A DNA stretch of 64,000 bases, taken from NCBI GenBank assembly GCA_019623805.1, contig CP053680.1, forward strand, positions 3,202,001-3,266,000, written 5' to 3'. The position numbers and the translations under genes are program-made. This document shows, in pieces, positions 55,801-63,951 of this stretch. The stretch is from Gammaproteobacteria bacterium (ex Lamellibrachia satsuma). GTDB lineage: Bacteria; Pseudomonadota; Gammaproteobacteria; Chromatiales; Chromatiaceae. The notes beneath the pieces are model-generated. The model saw only the letters and a list, made by a program, of their open reading frames with translations. It had not been told where the DNA came from and ran no database searches. The stretch's first letter is position 1, and the number at the start of each line of letters is the position of its first letter.

Positions 55801-57852
55801 GGCAGTTTCAATGTGATTCGCAACAACTATCTCTACAATGAGATCCAGAAGATTGGTGAAATCTACGACTGCGACAATGTGGGTTTTGATCACGAATTCA
55901 CCATTCACGACGCCACCAAGCACAACCTTGTGGAGGGTAATACCTTCGCCAAAACCAGCTATTATTACAGCACCTCTGGTGGTAACGGCATTCAATACGC
56001 AGGTCAAAACGGCATTATTCGCCAGAACGTCTTTTATGAGAACAATACTGGCCTCAGTATGCAGCACTACACTCCTGAGGCGCTCTACGTCACCCATAAC
56101 CGAGCTTATAACAACGTCTTCCACAAAAATAAGTGTGGAGGCATCGGCACAATAGATACCTCCTATGGCAACTATGAGGACAATATTTTCGTCAATAACA
56201 TCCTTAGCTGGAATTCGGAGTGCGATGAGCCCAATACCCCCTATCAGCACGTTTTCCGCAACAGCATGTCGGGTTATAAATTCGACACCAACAATCTCTT
56301 CTCCGGCAACCCGGGAGATGATGTGATTGGACGCTGGGGAGGCTCCGGCATCACACTTGCCGCAGCACAGAACAATAACCCGGACTTTTATGCAAACAAC
56401 ATAGAGCAGGATCCGCAGTTTGTTGACGAGGCCGGACGTGACTTCACCCTCGAACCCACAAGCCCGATGATCGATGCCGGACGCTTCCTCACCATCACCG
56501 TGGGCAGCGGCAGCGGCACCACCCTGGTGGTCGATGATGCCGGTTACTTCTACGACGGTTTCGGGATCGCCGGTGAGGCCGGGGATGAGATCCAGCTACA
56601 GGGCAGTAGCGAGACCGCACGTATTGTAGAGATCAACTATGCTAACCACACCATCACCCTCGATCGCGCGTTGAGCTGGAATGCCAGTCAGGGCGTTGCC
56701 CTGAAATACAATGGCGCGGCTCCGGATATGGGGGCATTTGAGCATGTCGGCACTACAGATCCACTGCTACCGAATCATGCACCGACAATTACCGGTGAAC
56801 CCGTATTGGTTGTGGCGGAAAATACCCCCTACAATTTTGCCCCCGCAGGTGCCGATGCTGATGGCGATAAACTGATCTTCAGTGTTCGTAATCTGCCTGC
56901 TTGGGCAAGTTTTAATTCCGCAACTGGAGTCATCTCCGGCACCCCCGGCTTCGATGGCGCGGGCAGCTATTCGGATATCAGTGTATCGGTAACGGATGGA
57001 AAGGCGAGTGCTGCACTTTCTCCCTTCAGCCTGGTAGTCAGTAATGTCAACAGAGCGCCTGTGATTGGCGGTGAACCCGCGGCTGAGGTCTCTGCAGGCA
57101 AAGCGTATAGTTTCATCCCCAGTGCCTCTGATGCTGACGGTGACAGTATGACCTTTACCGTCACTGGAAAACCAACCTGGTTGAACTTCGATCGCGCAAC
57201 CGGCACCTTGAGCGGCACGCCTGCTGAGTCTGATGTCGGTGAATATATGGATGTTGCCATCTCGGTGAGCGATGGAACTATAACAAGCCGGCTGGCGCCT
57301 TTTTCCATTCAGGTCACGGGACTCAACCATCTGCCGGTAGCTGTCGATGATATTGCTGCAGTCGTCGCGGGTGAATCTGTCATGGTTGCTGTGCTGGCCA
57401 ATGATACCGGTCTGCAGGATGGACCGATCAGTTTGCGCATTCTGCAATCCGCGACCAGAGGGGAGTTGAGTGTCACTGCGGACAATAAGGTTGTCTATCT
57501 GGCAGCTGCCGGTTATTCAGGCAGAGACAGCTTTGCCTACCAGGTAGTCGATCTCGATGGTGACAGTGCAACCGCTACCGTAAATGTGGATATCACCTGT
57601 ATCACTTCATGCGAGACAATCAGTAATCGGGTGCAGATTTCCTGGACACCCAGTGAGGGAGTGAGTGTTCAATCATATCGCGTCTATTATGGTCAGGAAC
57701 CTGGTAACTACCAGCAGTGGGAGGTGGCGGACAGTATGATATCCCACGTTGTTACGCTACCCAGTGACGGAGCCTGGTATCTGGCGGTAACCGCAATCGA
57801 TAATGTGGGCATTGAATCGGCTTACTCAGAGGAGATAATAGTTCGGTTCTAA
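52837..57852 (+). CDS. Large modular exported protein with right-handed beta-helix domain (paralogue B)
   Basis: 1671 aa from ATG 52837 (GTG 52819 also in frame). Signal peptide (FSLIIILCVFLVMPIFTDLQA), two copies of the DVEEE module (SASMDDVEEEESGNIYANSS and SSSLDDVEEEEDGNIYADSS), four He_PIG Ig-like repeats, a right-handed beta-helix of the pectate-lyase/NosD type (about residues 780-1290: HHNILQHNSFLRALDTSGS; KHNLVEGNTFAKTSYYYSTS; NDVFYENNTG-like turns), two further He_PIG repeats, a cadherin-like domain (VLANDTGLQDGPISLRILQS) and an FN3-like end. The shared first and last modules show it is a duplicate of the gene at 49300. A polysaccharide-binding or -cleaving surface role is likely; no catalytic residues can be assigned. 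Confidence 0.87.
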   Translation: MLLENLFCKRFSFSLIIILCVFLVMPIFTDLQAADAGVVSTRIEQRISASMDDVEEEESGNIYANSSDLELVYDGEYQVIGLRFALNLPQGVRVDEAKLQFTVDEVSTEPTSLGIYLENSLDAQPFSNLSHNVSSRTFFRQSVPWLPADWTSVGEAGTAQQTPDISALIQAAVDQPDWKSGSHVVVVIKGSGRRTASSYDGEMNKAPLLSVLYTNSETAPVPEEPVIEEPVVSKQFTSRISSSLDDVEEEEDGNIYADSSDIELIYDGEYQVVGLRFAVDLPQGARIDDANLQFTVDKVSRGDSSLQIGVEQTHNAAPFQKSSYNVSSRTLFAKSVAWSPSVWRKRGRAGARQRTPDISALIQAAIDQPDWQAGNHLAVVIKGSGRRVASSFDGKADKAPLLVVNYQASEGGGTTDPQPSNHAPTISGLPASVVAENTPYSFAPAADDADGDKLNFSVRNLPAWAGFDPATGIISGTPGFDSAGNYDLISISVTDGAESATLADFSIAVSDTNRGPAISGSPTGTVDEGSVYSFSPNASDADGDVLVFSISNKPAWASFNTTTGQLYGTPGTGTAGSYGNISISVTDSADSALLDSFTITVIASEKNQAPTIVGSPLPSVAEGSAYTFSPSASDADGDTLSFSITSKPDWASFNTTTGRLNGTPGYDDAGSYGNILISVTDGTENTSLPSFTITVSNTNRAPTINGVPAENIDEGSAYSFTPIASDADGDDLSFSIANKPTWASFNTATGQLSGAPGVGTAGNYENIRISVSDSTESSTLNAFQILVNTAAQAGGDNLYVDLLIGPSSCNDYHPASRACGAGSDTAFRNLSGAAAAAVAGETVLIREGDYNEPLIPQRSGSPGNYITYRNYDLELATITGTDLTPGIDISDRQYLILQGLRVHNVRRWMYALNAHHNILQHNSFLRALDTSGSAKTGLFFQEATHNKILNNTIGDSNEDNLALVKSDHNLVEGNTFVRANHVLWTIKCGSFNVIRNNYLYNEIQKIGEIYDCDNVGFDHEFTIHDATKHNLVEGNTFAKTSYYYSTSGGNGIQYAGQNGIIRQNVFYENNTGLSMQHYTPEALYVTHNRAYNNVFHKNKCGGIGTIDTSYGNYEDNIFVNNILSWNSECDEPNTPYQHVFRNSMSGYKFDTNNLFSGNPGDDVIGRWGGSGITLAAAQNNNPDFYANNIEQDPQFVDEAGRDFTLEPTSPMIDAGRFLTITVGSGSGTTLVVDDAGYFYDGFGIAGEAGDEIQLQGSSETARIVEINYANHTITLDRALSWNASQGVALKYNGAAPDMGAFEHVGTTDPLLPNHAPTITGEPVLVVAENTPYNFAPAGADADGDKLIFSVRNLPAWASFNSATGVISGTPGFDGAGSYSDISVSVTDGKASAALSPFSLVVSNVNRAPVIGGEPAAEVSAGKAYSFIPSASDADGDSMTFTVTGKPTWLNFDRATGTLSGTPAESDVGEYMDVAISVSDGTITSRLAPFSIQVTGLNHLPVAVDDIAAVVAGESVMVAVLANDTGLQDGPISLRILQSATRGELSVTADNKVVYLAAAGYSGRDSFAYQVVDLDGDSATATVNVDITCITSCETISNRVQISWTPSEGVSVQSYRVYYGQEPGNYQQWEVADSMISHVVTLPSDGAWYLAVTAIDNVGIESAYSEEIIVRF

Positions 57853-57956
57853 AGCGAAGATTTGTCTGTAGGCGTTGCGCCCCGTGGCGATGAGGTGTCG
57901 GTGTACCACCACCGCACCAATTTGCTTTGGGGCGGTGGCCCAATAAGAGATAAAGC

Positions 57957-58868
57957 CTACAATATTGCCTGCGCCTGACCGATCTGTTCACCCATCTTCA
58001 GCGGCATCTCCGGCGTTAGCTCATCCATCCAGTCCATGGCATCCTGGCCGAACAGCAGGATAACAGTGGAACCCATATTGAAGCGCCCCATCTCCTCTCC
58101 TTTTTCAAGAGTGATCTCCGTAGGTGCCGACTGTTCAGCGTAGTGCCATTCGCGTACCTGTTTTGAAACAGGTGTCACTGTGCCCGACCAGACGGTGTCC
58201 ATACTGGAGACAAAGATCGCGCCCACCAGGATGACGGCCATGGGTCCAGCCTCGGTTTCGAAGAGAGAGACGACCCGTTCGTTGCGGGCAAAGAGATTGG
58301 GCACCATACGGGCAGTGGTGTTGTTGACGCTGAACAGGCGTCCCGGTACGTGGATCATCTTTTTCAGCGTACCGCTGAACGGCATATGCACACGATGGTA
58401 GTCTCTTGGTGAGAGGTAGATAGTGGCAAAATTGCCCTCCTCGAAACGGCGGCTCCACTCGATATCGCCACCCAGCAGTTCCAGCAAAGAGTAGTCGTGC
58501 CCTTTGGCCTGGAACAGATAGCCGCTCTCGATATCCCCTGCCTGGCTCAGTGTGCCGTCGGCGGGGGAGGTGATGGCGTCCTGTTCCGCAGCGACGGGTC
58601 TCGCATCCGGTCGCAGGACGCGGGTGAAGAAGTCGTTGAAGCTACGATAGACCGCCGGATCCGACTCCAGCGCCAGATTCATATCCACCCGATACCACTC
58701 AATGGCCTTGCGGATCAGCAGATCTTTGAAGGGTTTCCACTCCGAGCGGGTGATGCGGTACATGATTGCCGATAAAAGGTGGTGCGGCAGCAGGTATTGG
58801 AGACCCACAAAAAGTTTGTTGCCAATGGTTTCAGGGGCGCCGTGCCGGGCAGCAGGAGAATTTTTCAT
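57957..58868 (-). CDS. psd: Phosphatidylserine decarboxylase proenzyme
   Basis: A 303-aa membrane-associated enzyme that makes phosphatidylethanolamine. It is self-cleaved to give a pyruvoyl group at the Ser of the GST motif; here it reads FNMGSTVILLFG (Ser267), a Met-for-Leu variant of the usual LGST. Other signatures: FNDFFTRVLRPDARP, ITSPADGTLSQAG, YLSPRDYHRVHMPFSG and NERVVSLFETEAGP. Last gene in a leftward operon; its ATG overlaps the stop of the SCO-like gene. Confidence 0.96.
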   Translation of the reverse strand: MKNSPAARHGAPETIGNKLFVGLQYLLPHHLLSAIMYRITRSEWKPFKDLLIRKAIEWYRVDMNLALESDPAVYRSFNDFFTRVLRPDARPVAAEQDAITSPADGTLSQAGDIESGYLFQAKGHDYSLLELLGGDIEWSRRFEEGNFATIYLSPRDYHRVHMPFSGTLKKMIHVPGRLFSVNNTTARMVPNLFARNERVVSLFETEAGPMAVILVGAIFVSSMDTVWSGTVTPVSKQVREWHYAEQSAPTEITLEKGEEMGRFNMGSTVILLFGQDAMDWMDELTPEMPLKMGEQIGQAQAIL

Positions 58869-59455
58869 GGATTTTGGTTGCTGATAATTGCCTTCAGATC
58901 AGCTGCGATGGTAGCCGCATCCTGCACGTCGGTAAACAGTGCATGAATCCGCGCCTCAGGATCAATGAGGTAGAGGGTGAAGCTGTCAGTGATATCTGGC
59001 ACGCCGAAGCGAGAGAAAGTTTCATCGACGTTCAGCTCTGTACCATGCAGCGCGAGAAAGTTGGGACCGAGTCTGCCAGCGCCAGCCTTGATGTCGTCAC
59101 TGCTCTCTCTGGGAACGTAGATGAAGTGGGTCCGACCTTGCAGCTCCGATTCGATGGCCAGACGATTGTAGACCTGAACCATGCGGAAGAAAGCAGGGGA
59201 GGCGGTGCCGGACTGAGGGTCCAGCACCAGCAGGTTCCAGCTCCCCTGCAGCCGCTGTTGCGAAAAGGGTTCGTTCGACTGATCGGAAAGCTGAAACTCC
59301 GGGGCCGGGGTTGGAGGACGCATCACCACACCGGAGATTGGGACTGCATCACTGGTTTTATGGCGGTTACCCACATAGTAGCTGATGGCGAAGACGGAAA
59401 TCGCCAACAGGAAGAAAACCGCGCGGCGTTGCCTTGGGCCGGGTCTGCCGATCAT
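58865..59455 (-). CDS. SCO1/SenC-like protein lacking cysteines
   Basis: A 196-aa membrane-anchored periplasmic protein (helix AVFFLLAISVFAISYYVG). The thioredoxin-like fold of SCO proteins can be followed (PEFQLSDQSNEPFSQQRLQG; SWNLLVLDPQSGTASPAFFR; LALHGTELNVDETFSRFGVP; LYLIDPEARIHALFTD), but the copper-binding CxxxC motif is absent: the region reads DPQSGTAS, and the protein contains no Cys at all. It therefore cannot be an ordinary copper chaperone or thiol oxidoreductase. The conserved His (ALHG) remains. It lies between an aminotransferase gene and psd and overlaps psd by four bases. Confidence 0.8.
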   Translation of the reverse strand: MIGRPGPRQRRAVFFLLAISVFAISYYVGNRHKTSDAVPISGVVMRPPTPAPEFQLSDQSNEPFSQQRLQGSWNLLVLDPQSGTASPAFFRMVQVYNRLAIESELQGRTHFIYVPRESSDDIKAGAGRLGPNFLALHGTELNVDETFSRFGVPDITDSFTLYLIDPEARIHALFTDVQDAATIAADLKAIISNQNP

Positions 59456-59485
59456 GTCTCTGCCTGCTTGAAAATCAGAAGCTCC

Positions 59486-60667
59486 TTAAGCCTGTAGCGC
59501 CTTCTGTACCGCAGCCAGGGCCACGCCTGTGTTGATCGGTGCCCCCACGTCGCTCAGGACCGCTTCCAGGGCGCCAACGCAGAGCAGGACGTTTTCTGCC
59601 CGGGCGCTGTGCCCCATAAGGCCGACACGCCAGACCTTTTCGGCCAGTGCACCGAGACCAGCTCCGATCTCCAGATTGTATTCGTTGAGCAGGCGTCCGC
59701 GGACGTTTGCGTCGTCCACTCCCTCGGGAATGGATACGGCGTTGAGTTGGGGCAGACGGTGTGCCTCGTCGACGATGAAGGAGAGCCCCATCGCCTCCAG
59801 GCCGGCCTTCAGCGCCAGATGCATCTTCCGGTGTCTGGCCCAAGCGTTTTCCAGTCCCTCTTCCTCAAGGATGCGCAGCGATTCATGCAGGCCGTAGAGC
59901 GCGTTCACCGGCGCGGTGTGGTGGTAGGCACGCTTCTGTCCACTGCCCCAGTAACCCATTACCAGATTGAGGTCGAGGAACCAGCTCTGCACTTTGCCTG
60001 AACGGTTGCGTACCTTCTCCAGGGCGCGTTCACTGAAACTGATTGGTGAGATACCAGGTGTGCAGGAGAGACACTTCTGAGTACCGGAGTAGATGCTGTC
60101 GATCTCCCATTCGTCCACCTTTATCGGGGTGCCGCCGAGGGAAGTCACCGCATCGACGATAGTCAGGCAGTCGTGGGCATGGGCCAGCGCCACCAGTTCT
60201 TTGGCATCGGACTGGGCGCCGGTGGAGGTCTCAGCATGTACAAAGGCGAGAATCTTGGCGTCGGGGTTGTTTTCCAGCGTTTCCTCGACCTTCTGCAGAT
60301 CGACTGCAGTGCCCCAGTCGTCTTCCACCATCACCGGGGTGCCGCCGCAACGTTCCACGTTCTCTTTCATGCGGCCGCCGAAGACGCCGTTCTGACAGAC
60401 GATGACCTTGTCACCCGGTTCGACCAGATTGGCGAAGCAGGTCTCCATTCCGGCGGAGCCGGGGGCCGAGACCGGCATGGTCAGCTCGTTTTCGGTTTGG
60501 AATGCGTACTGCAGCATCGCCTTGGTCTGCTCCATCATGCCGACGAAGGCTGGATCCAGATGGCCGATGGTCGGACGGGAGAGGGCTTCCAGAATGCGCG
60601 GGTGCACATCGGAGGGGCCGGGGCCCATGAGGGTACGGATGGGGGGGTTGAAGATAGGTGTGTTCAT
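59486..60667 (-). CDS. Serine/alanine-glyoxylate aminotransferase family protein
   Basis: A 393-aa PLP-dependent class V aminotransferase (serine-glyoxylate / alanine-glyoxylate type). It begins MNTPIFNPPIRTLMGPGPSD, typical for the family. The PLP Lys lies in YSGTQKCLSCTPGISPIS; the Asp-rich VDAVTSLGGTPIKVDEWEID and VSAPGSAGMETCFANLVEPG bind cofactor. The start at 60667 is chosen because 32 upstream in-frame residues to 60763 do not match the family. First gene of a leftward operon with the SCO-like and psd genes. Metabolic role (photorespiration-like glyoxylate use or serine pathway) cannot be fixed. Confidence 0.93.
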   Translation of the reverse strand: MNTPIFNPPIRTLMGPGPSDVHPRILEALSRPTIGHLDPAFVGMMEQTKAMLQYAFQTENELTMPVSAPGSAGMETCFANLVEPGDKVIVCQNGVFGGRMKENVERCGGTPVMVEDDWGTAVDLQKVEETLENNPDAKILAFVHAETSTGAQSDAKELVALAHAHDCLTIVDAVTSLGGTPIKVDEWEIDSIYSGTQKCLSCTPGISPISFSERALEKVRNRSGKVQSWFLDLNLVMGYWGSGQKRAYHHTAPVNALYGLHESLRILEEEGLENAWARHRKMHLALKAGLEAMGLSFIVDEAHRLPQLNAVSIPEGVDDANVRGRLLNEYNLEIGAGLGALAEKVWRVGLMGHSARAENVLLCVGALEAVLSDVGAPINTGVALAAVQKALQA

Positions 60668-60814
60668 AGCGTCGCTGCCTGTAGGGTGTCGTGGAAACCG
60701 GTATCTGTTTTCGTTAAGTCGATGTTGAATGCGAGTATAAGTTGCGTATAGAGCCCGCTTCAAGGAACAACAACCGCTTTTTACTTCGGGGTTATCGCGT
60801 TTTACATATCAGCA

Positions 60815-60842
60815 CTTGAAAAAAAATGGTGTGTCCCAATCT
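60815..60842 (+). promoter_or_regulatory. Sigma32 (RpoH)-type heat-shock promoter of hsp20
   Basis: CTTGAAA and CCCAATCT are separated by 13 bases, close to the sigma32 consensus CTTGAAA-N(13-15)-CCCCATNT. The transcript would begin about 35 bases before the hsp20 start codon. Confidence 0.75.
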
Positions 60843-60883
60843 CTTCAGACAACAGCAAAACACAATTTCTGGAGAACGAAAAA

Positions 60884-61318
60884 ATGAGCATTTTTCACGA
60901 TGAGCCCTGGATCCAGTTGCACGACTTTGGCCGCGAGATGGACCGTCTGATGCAGGCGCGCAAACAGCAACAGGTTGCCGCAGCATCCGCCTGGACGCCG
61001 GCGGTGGATATTCATGAGGCGGAGGATCACTATCGTTTGACGATGGATATCCCCGGTGTTGCACCGGAAGAGATCGAGGTCTCCATGGAGGATGGCGTGC
61101 TGGAGATCTCCGGTGAACGTAAGGCGGTAGACGCCGGGAACGAAAAGCTGGACTACAGTCGCCGTGAACGGTTTCAAGGGGCGTTTCGCCGCAGTTTCAA
61201 ATTGCCCGAAACGGCCGACGATACAGAGATCAGCGCGGCTACCAGTCATGGAGTACTGGAAGTGGTGATCAAGAAGAGAGCTGCACTGCAGCCGCGCCGC
61301 ATCCCGGTTACCCACTGA
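60884..61318 (+). CDS. Small heat-shock protein (Hsp20/IbpA-like)
   Basis: A 144-aa ATP-independent chaperone. The alpha-crystallin domain spans about residues 40-130 (TPAVDIHEAEDHYRLTMDIP; GVAPEEIEVSMEDGVLEISG; ERFQGAFRRSFKLPETADDT; SHGVLEVVIKKRA) and ends with the conserved I-x-V anchoring tail IPVTH. AGGAG-like sequence (GGAGAAC) precedes the start. Single gene with a heat-shock promoter and a strong palindrome downstream. Confidence 0.95.
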   Translation: MSIFHDEPWIQLHDFGREMDRLMQARKQQQVAAASAWTPAVDIHEAEDHYRLTMDIPGVAPEEIEVSMEDGVLEISGERKAVDAGNEKLDYSRRERFQGAFRRSFKLPETADDTEISAATSHGVLEVVIKKRAALQPRRIPVTH

Positions 61319-61351
61319 TTCAAGCACTATTCGGGTTTAATTGCGTTAAAT

Positions 61352-61419
61352 GCAGGAACGCTGCCCCCGCCGCGTTTTATCTGTCTACGGAGTCATCGCG
61401 GCGGGGGCGCCGCTCCTGC
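61352..61419. repeat. GC-rich 23-bp palindrome after hsp20
   Basis: GCAGGAACGCTGCCCCCGCC (continuing GCG) at 61352-61374 pairs at 20 of 23 positions with 61397-61419. It lies in a 220-base gap between hsp20 and the CHAD gene. It may terminate hsp20, but TTTTAT lies inside the loop, so a REP-like element is equally likely. Confidence 0.65.
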
Positions 61420-61538
61420 CGGCTGCCCGTCCGGAAACGATGCTGAAAAAAATGCAGAGATGAATGCACCAATTGAGATTGCCTGCCACATAGTGTGTCG
61501 GTTACTCTTCCAACCCTCTGTGTCTTGGAATCAAAGCA

Positions 61539-63104
61539 ATGTTGCTGCAGCCGATCAAATACACTCTGCCTGACGACCTGGGACTGGACGGCGTCGAGTC
61601 TGCGCTGGCCCAATCCCACCGTTTCCTGAAAGCTCCCAAAAGTGAAGATAGCCTGGTCTTTCTCGACAGTTTCGATTGGCGGGTTTGGCAGGCTGGTGCG
61701 GAGCTGACCTTCGAAAAGTCTTCGGCGGGTGGCCGTCTCTGCTGGATTGAACATCGTAGCGGGGAGCAAGTGGCGTGTGAGGCGCTGCAGCAGATCCCTG
61801 GATTCAGCGATTCCCTGCCGGTCGGCGAGATGCGTGAGCGACTCTCCCCGATACTCGAAATGCGTACGCTGTTACCTCTGGTCAGGGTGGATCGTCATAT
61901 GCGAACCTTGCGGATGCTCGACAGGGAGGAGAAGACGGTCGTTCGGATTGTGCTGGAAGAGAACCGCTACAGCTCCCAGGATGGTAAACAGCAGGGGCCG
62001 TTGGAACCGACCCTCACCCTGTTGCCGCTTAAGGGCTACCCAAAACCGTTCCTGCGTGTGCAGGCGGACCTGGAGAATCTGGGATTAGAGGTGGCGGCTC
62101 AGACGCCGTTCATCGGTGCGCTCGACGGAATTGGCCGGCGACCCTGGGACTACTCATCCAAACTCAACTATCGGCTCGACCCTGAACAGCGCGCTGATGC
62201 TGCTGGCAGAAAGATACTGCTGGGTCTGTTGGATACCATGGAAGCGAACATTTCCGGTACCCGGGCAAATCTTGATTCGGAATTTCTCCACGACTTACGG
62301 GTCGCGGTGCGCCGCAGTCGTTCGTTGCTGGGGCAAGTCAAGAACATCTTTGCCGACACCGATATCGAACGTTTCAAACAGGGTCTGGGGTGGATCGGCC
62401 AGATCACCGGGCCGACCCGCGACCTGGATGTCTATCTGCTGAAATTCGCTGATCTTCGGGCGAGTCTGCCGACGGTGGTGCAAGCCGATCTCGATCCCTT
62501 TCACGACTTCCTGGTGAATCATCATCAGGGTGCGCAGCGTACTCTGGTGCGCAAGATCAACTCGCCTCACTTCCGGAAATTGATGAAGGATTGGCGTAGC
62601 TGGCTGGAGTCGCCACTGCCGGAGGCTCCGGTTGAAGTCAATGCCCGGAAGCCGGCGGCGACGGTGGCGGATCTGCGCATTCGCAAGATCTACCATCGGG
62701 TGTTGAAAGAGGGGTTGGCGATTACGCCGGACTCCCCGGCGGAAGCGCTTCACGATCTGCGAAAATCGTGCAAGAAACTGCGCTATCTTATGGAGTTTTT
62801 CCAGAGTCTCTATCCCAAGCGCGATATTCGCAAGGTGATCAAGGCGATGAAGATCCTGCTGGATAATCTCGGCGACTTTCAGGATCTGCAGGTGCAGGCG
62901 GAGAGCCTGGAGGATTTTGGTGAGCAGATGCTGAAAGAGGGGAGCGGCGCCCGGCCTGTGATTGCGATGGGCATCCTGGTGGGTGATCTTCTGGCGAAAC
63001 AACAGCAGGCCCGGGCTGAGTTCGAAGCCCTGTTTACCGACTTTGCCGCGCAGGAAAACCGCGACACATTCAGGAAACTCTTTGGTGGCAAGGGGGCTGC
63101 ATGA
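61539..63104 (+). CDS. CHAD-domain protein
   Basis: A 521-aa cytoplasmic protein. The N-terminal part (about 1-200; LPDDLGLDGVESALAQSHRF, MRTLLPLVRVDRHMRTLRML) resembles a CYTH-like domain that binds polyphosphate or nucleotide triphosphates. The CHAD domain (about 215-515) shows the conserved basic helices FLHDLRVAVRRSRSLLGQVK and EALHDLRKSCKKLRYLMEFF, which bind inorganic polyphosphate. Its stop overlaps the ParA-family start by four bases, so the two are translationally coupled. Likely a polyphosphate-associated factor; a role with the ParA partner is inference. Confidence 0.9.
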   Translation: MLLQPIKYTLPDDLGLDGVESALAQSHRFLKAPKSEDSLVFLDSFDWRVWQAGAELTFEKSSAGGRLCWIEHRSGEQVACEALQQIPGFSDSLPVGEMRERLSPILEMRTLLPLVRVDRHMRTLRMLDREEKTVVRIVLEENRYSSQDGKQQGPLEPTLTLLPLKGYPKPFLRVQADLENLGLEVAAQTPFIGALDGIGRRPWDYSSKLNYRLDPEQRADAAGRKILLGLLDTMEANISGTRANLDSEFLHDLRVAVRRSRSLLGQVKNIFADTDIERFKQGLGWIGQITGPTRDLDVYLLKFADLRASLPTVVQADLDPFHDFLVNHHQGAQRTLVRKINSPHFRKLMKDWRSWLESPLPEAPVEVNARKPAATVADLRIRKIYHRVLKEGLAITPDSPAEALHDLRKSCKKLRYLMEFFQSLYPKRDIRKVIKAMKILLDNLGDFQDLQVQAESLEDFGEQMLKEGSGARPVIAMGILVGDLLAKQQQARAEFEALFTDFAAQENRDTFRKLFGGKGAA

Positions 63105-63856
63105 AGATCATCGGCATCTACAACATCAAGGGTGGGGTGGGCAAGACCGCCACGGCGGTGAATCTTGCTTACCTGGCGGCGAAGGAGGGCTACCGCACCC
63201 TGATCTGGGATCTTGATCCCCAGGCTGCAGCGACCTTCTATTTTCGCGTCAAACCGAAGGTAAAGGGCGGCAGTAAACGCCTGGTGAAAGGCAAGCTCGA
63301 TCTTGATTCGCTGGTCAAGGCCACCGACTTTGACAACCTTGATATTCTGCCGGCGGATTTCTCCTATCGGAATATGGATCTGAGACTGGAGACTGCCAGT
63401 AAACCCACCAAACAGCTGCTGAGACTGCTGCGTCCCCTATCCCGTGCCTATGATTATGTTTTTCTCGACTGTCCGCCCAGTATATCGCTGGTCTCGGAAA
63501 ACATCTTTCGTGCCGCCGATGGCCTGATGTTGCCCCTGATTCCGACTACGCTCTCCCTGCGAACCTTTGACCAATTGCTCGATTTTCTTGATGGCCATCG
63601 TATAGACGGGCTGGAGCTGATGCCATTCTTCTCCATGGTGGACCGGCGCAAGCGGATGCATCTTGATGTCATGAAGAACCTGCCAGCCTCGCATAGCGAG
63701 GTGCTGGAGACCCGTATTCCCTATGCCAGTGATGTGGAGCGGATGGGTATATTCCGCATGCCGGTGGCTGAGTATGCTCTGCGAGGACCCGCAGCACAGG
63801 CCTACGAGGCGTTGTGGGCGGAGACGAAACAGCGACTCAATGGAATTCCTGATTAA
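63101..63856 (+). CDS. ParA/MinD-family ATPase
   Basis: A 251-aa P-loop ATPase that positions cellular cargo. The deviant Walker A is KGGVGKTATAVNLAYLA, switch I/Walker A' region DLDPQAAATFYF, and Walker B is YDYVFLDCPPSISLVSEN. It lacks the N-terminal helix-turn-helix of plasmid ParA and is followed by no parB. The four-base overlap with the CHAD gene suggests it localises a polyphosphate-associated complex, perhaps polyphosphate granules; this is inference. Confidence 0.92.
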   Translation: MKIIGIYNIKGGVGKTATAVNLAYLAAKEGYRTLIWDLDPQAAATFYFRVKPKVKGGSKRLVKGKLDLDSLVKATDFDNLDILPADFSYRNMDLRLETASKPTKQLLRLLRPLSRAYDYVFLDCPPSISLVSENIFRAADGLMLPLIPTTLSLRTFDQLLDFLDGHRIDGLELMPFFSMVDRRKRMHLDVMKNLPASHSEVLETRIPYASDVERMGIFRMPVAEYALRGPAAQAYEALWAETKQRLNGIPD

Positions 63857-63888
63857 TCGCTATTCCGGTATCTTGCTGCGAAGCGGCG

Positions 63889-63951
63889 GGGGTCAAACGA
63901 TTCAACTCAATCTCAATTACCTGCCGTGCTGTCCGGTTTGACTCTGACCCC
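63889..63951. repeat. Inverted repeat with GTTTGACTCTGACCCC
   Basis: GGGGTCAAAC at 63889 pairs with GTTTGACTCTGACCCC at 63936-63951. The GACTCTGACCCC motif is common in palindromes associated with REP-type Y1 (RayT) transposases. The last 49 bases of the window show nothing further. Confidence 0.45.
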
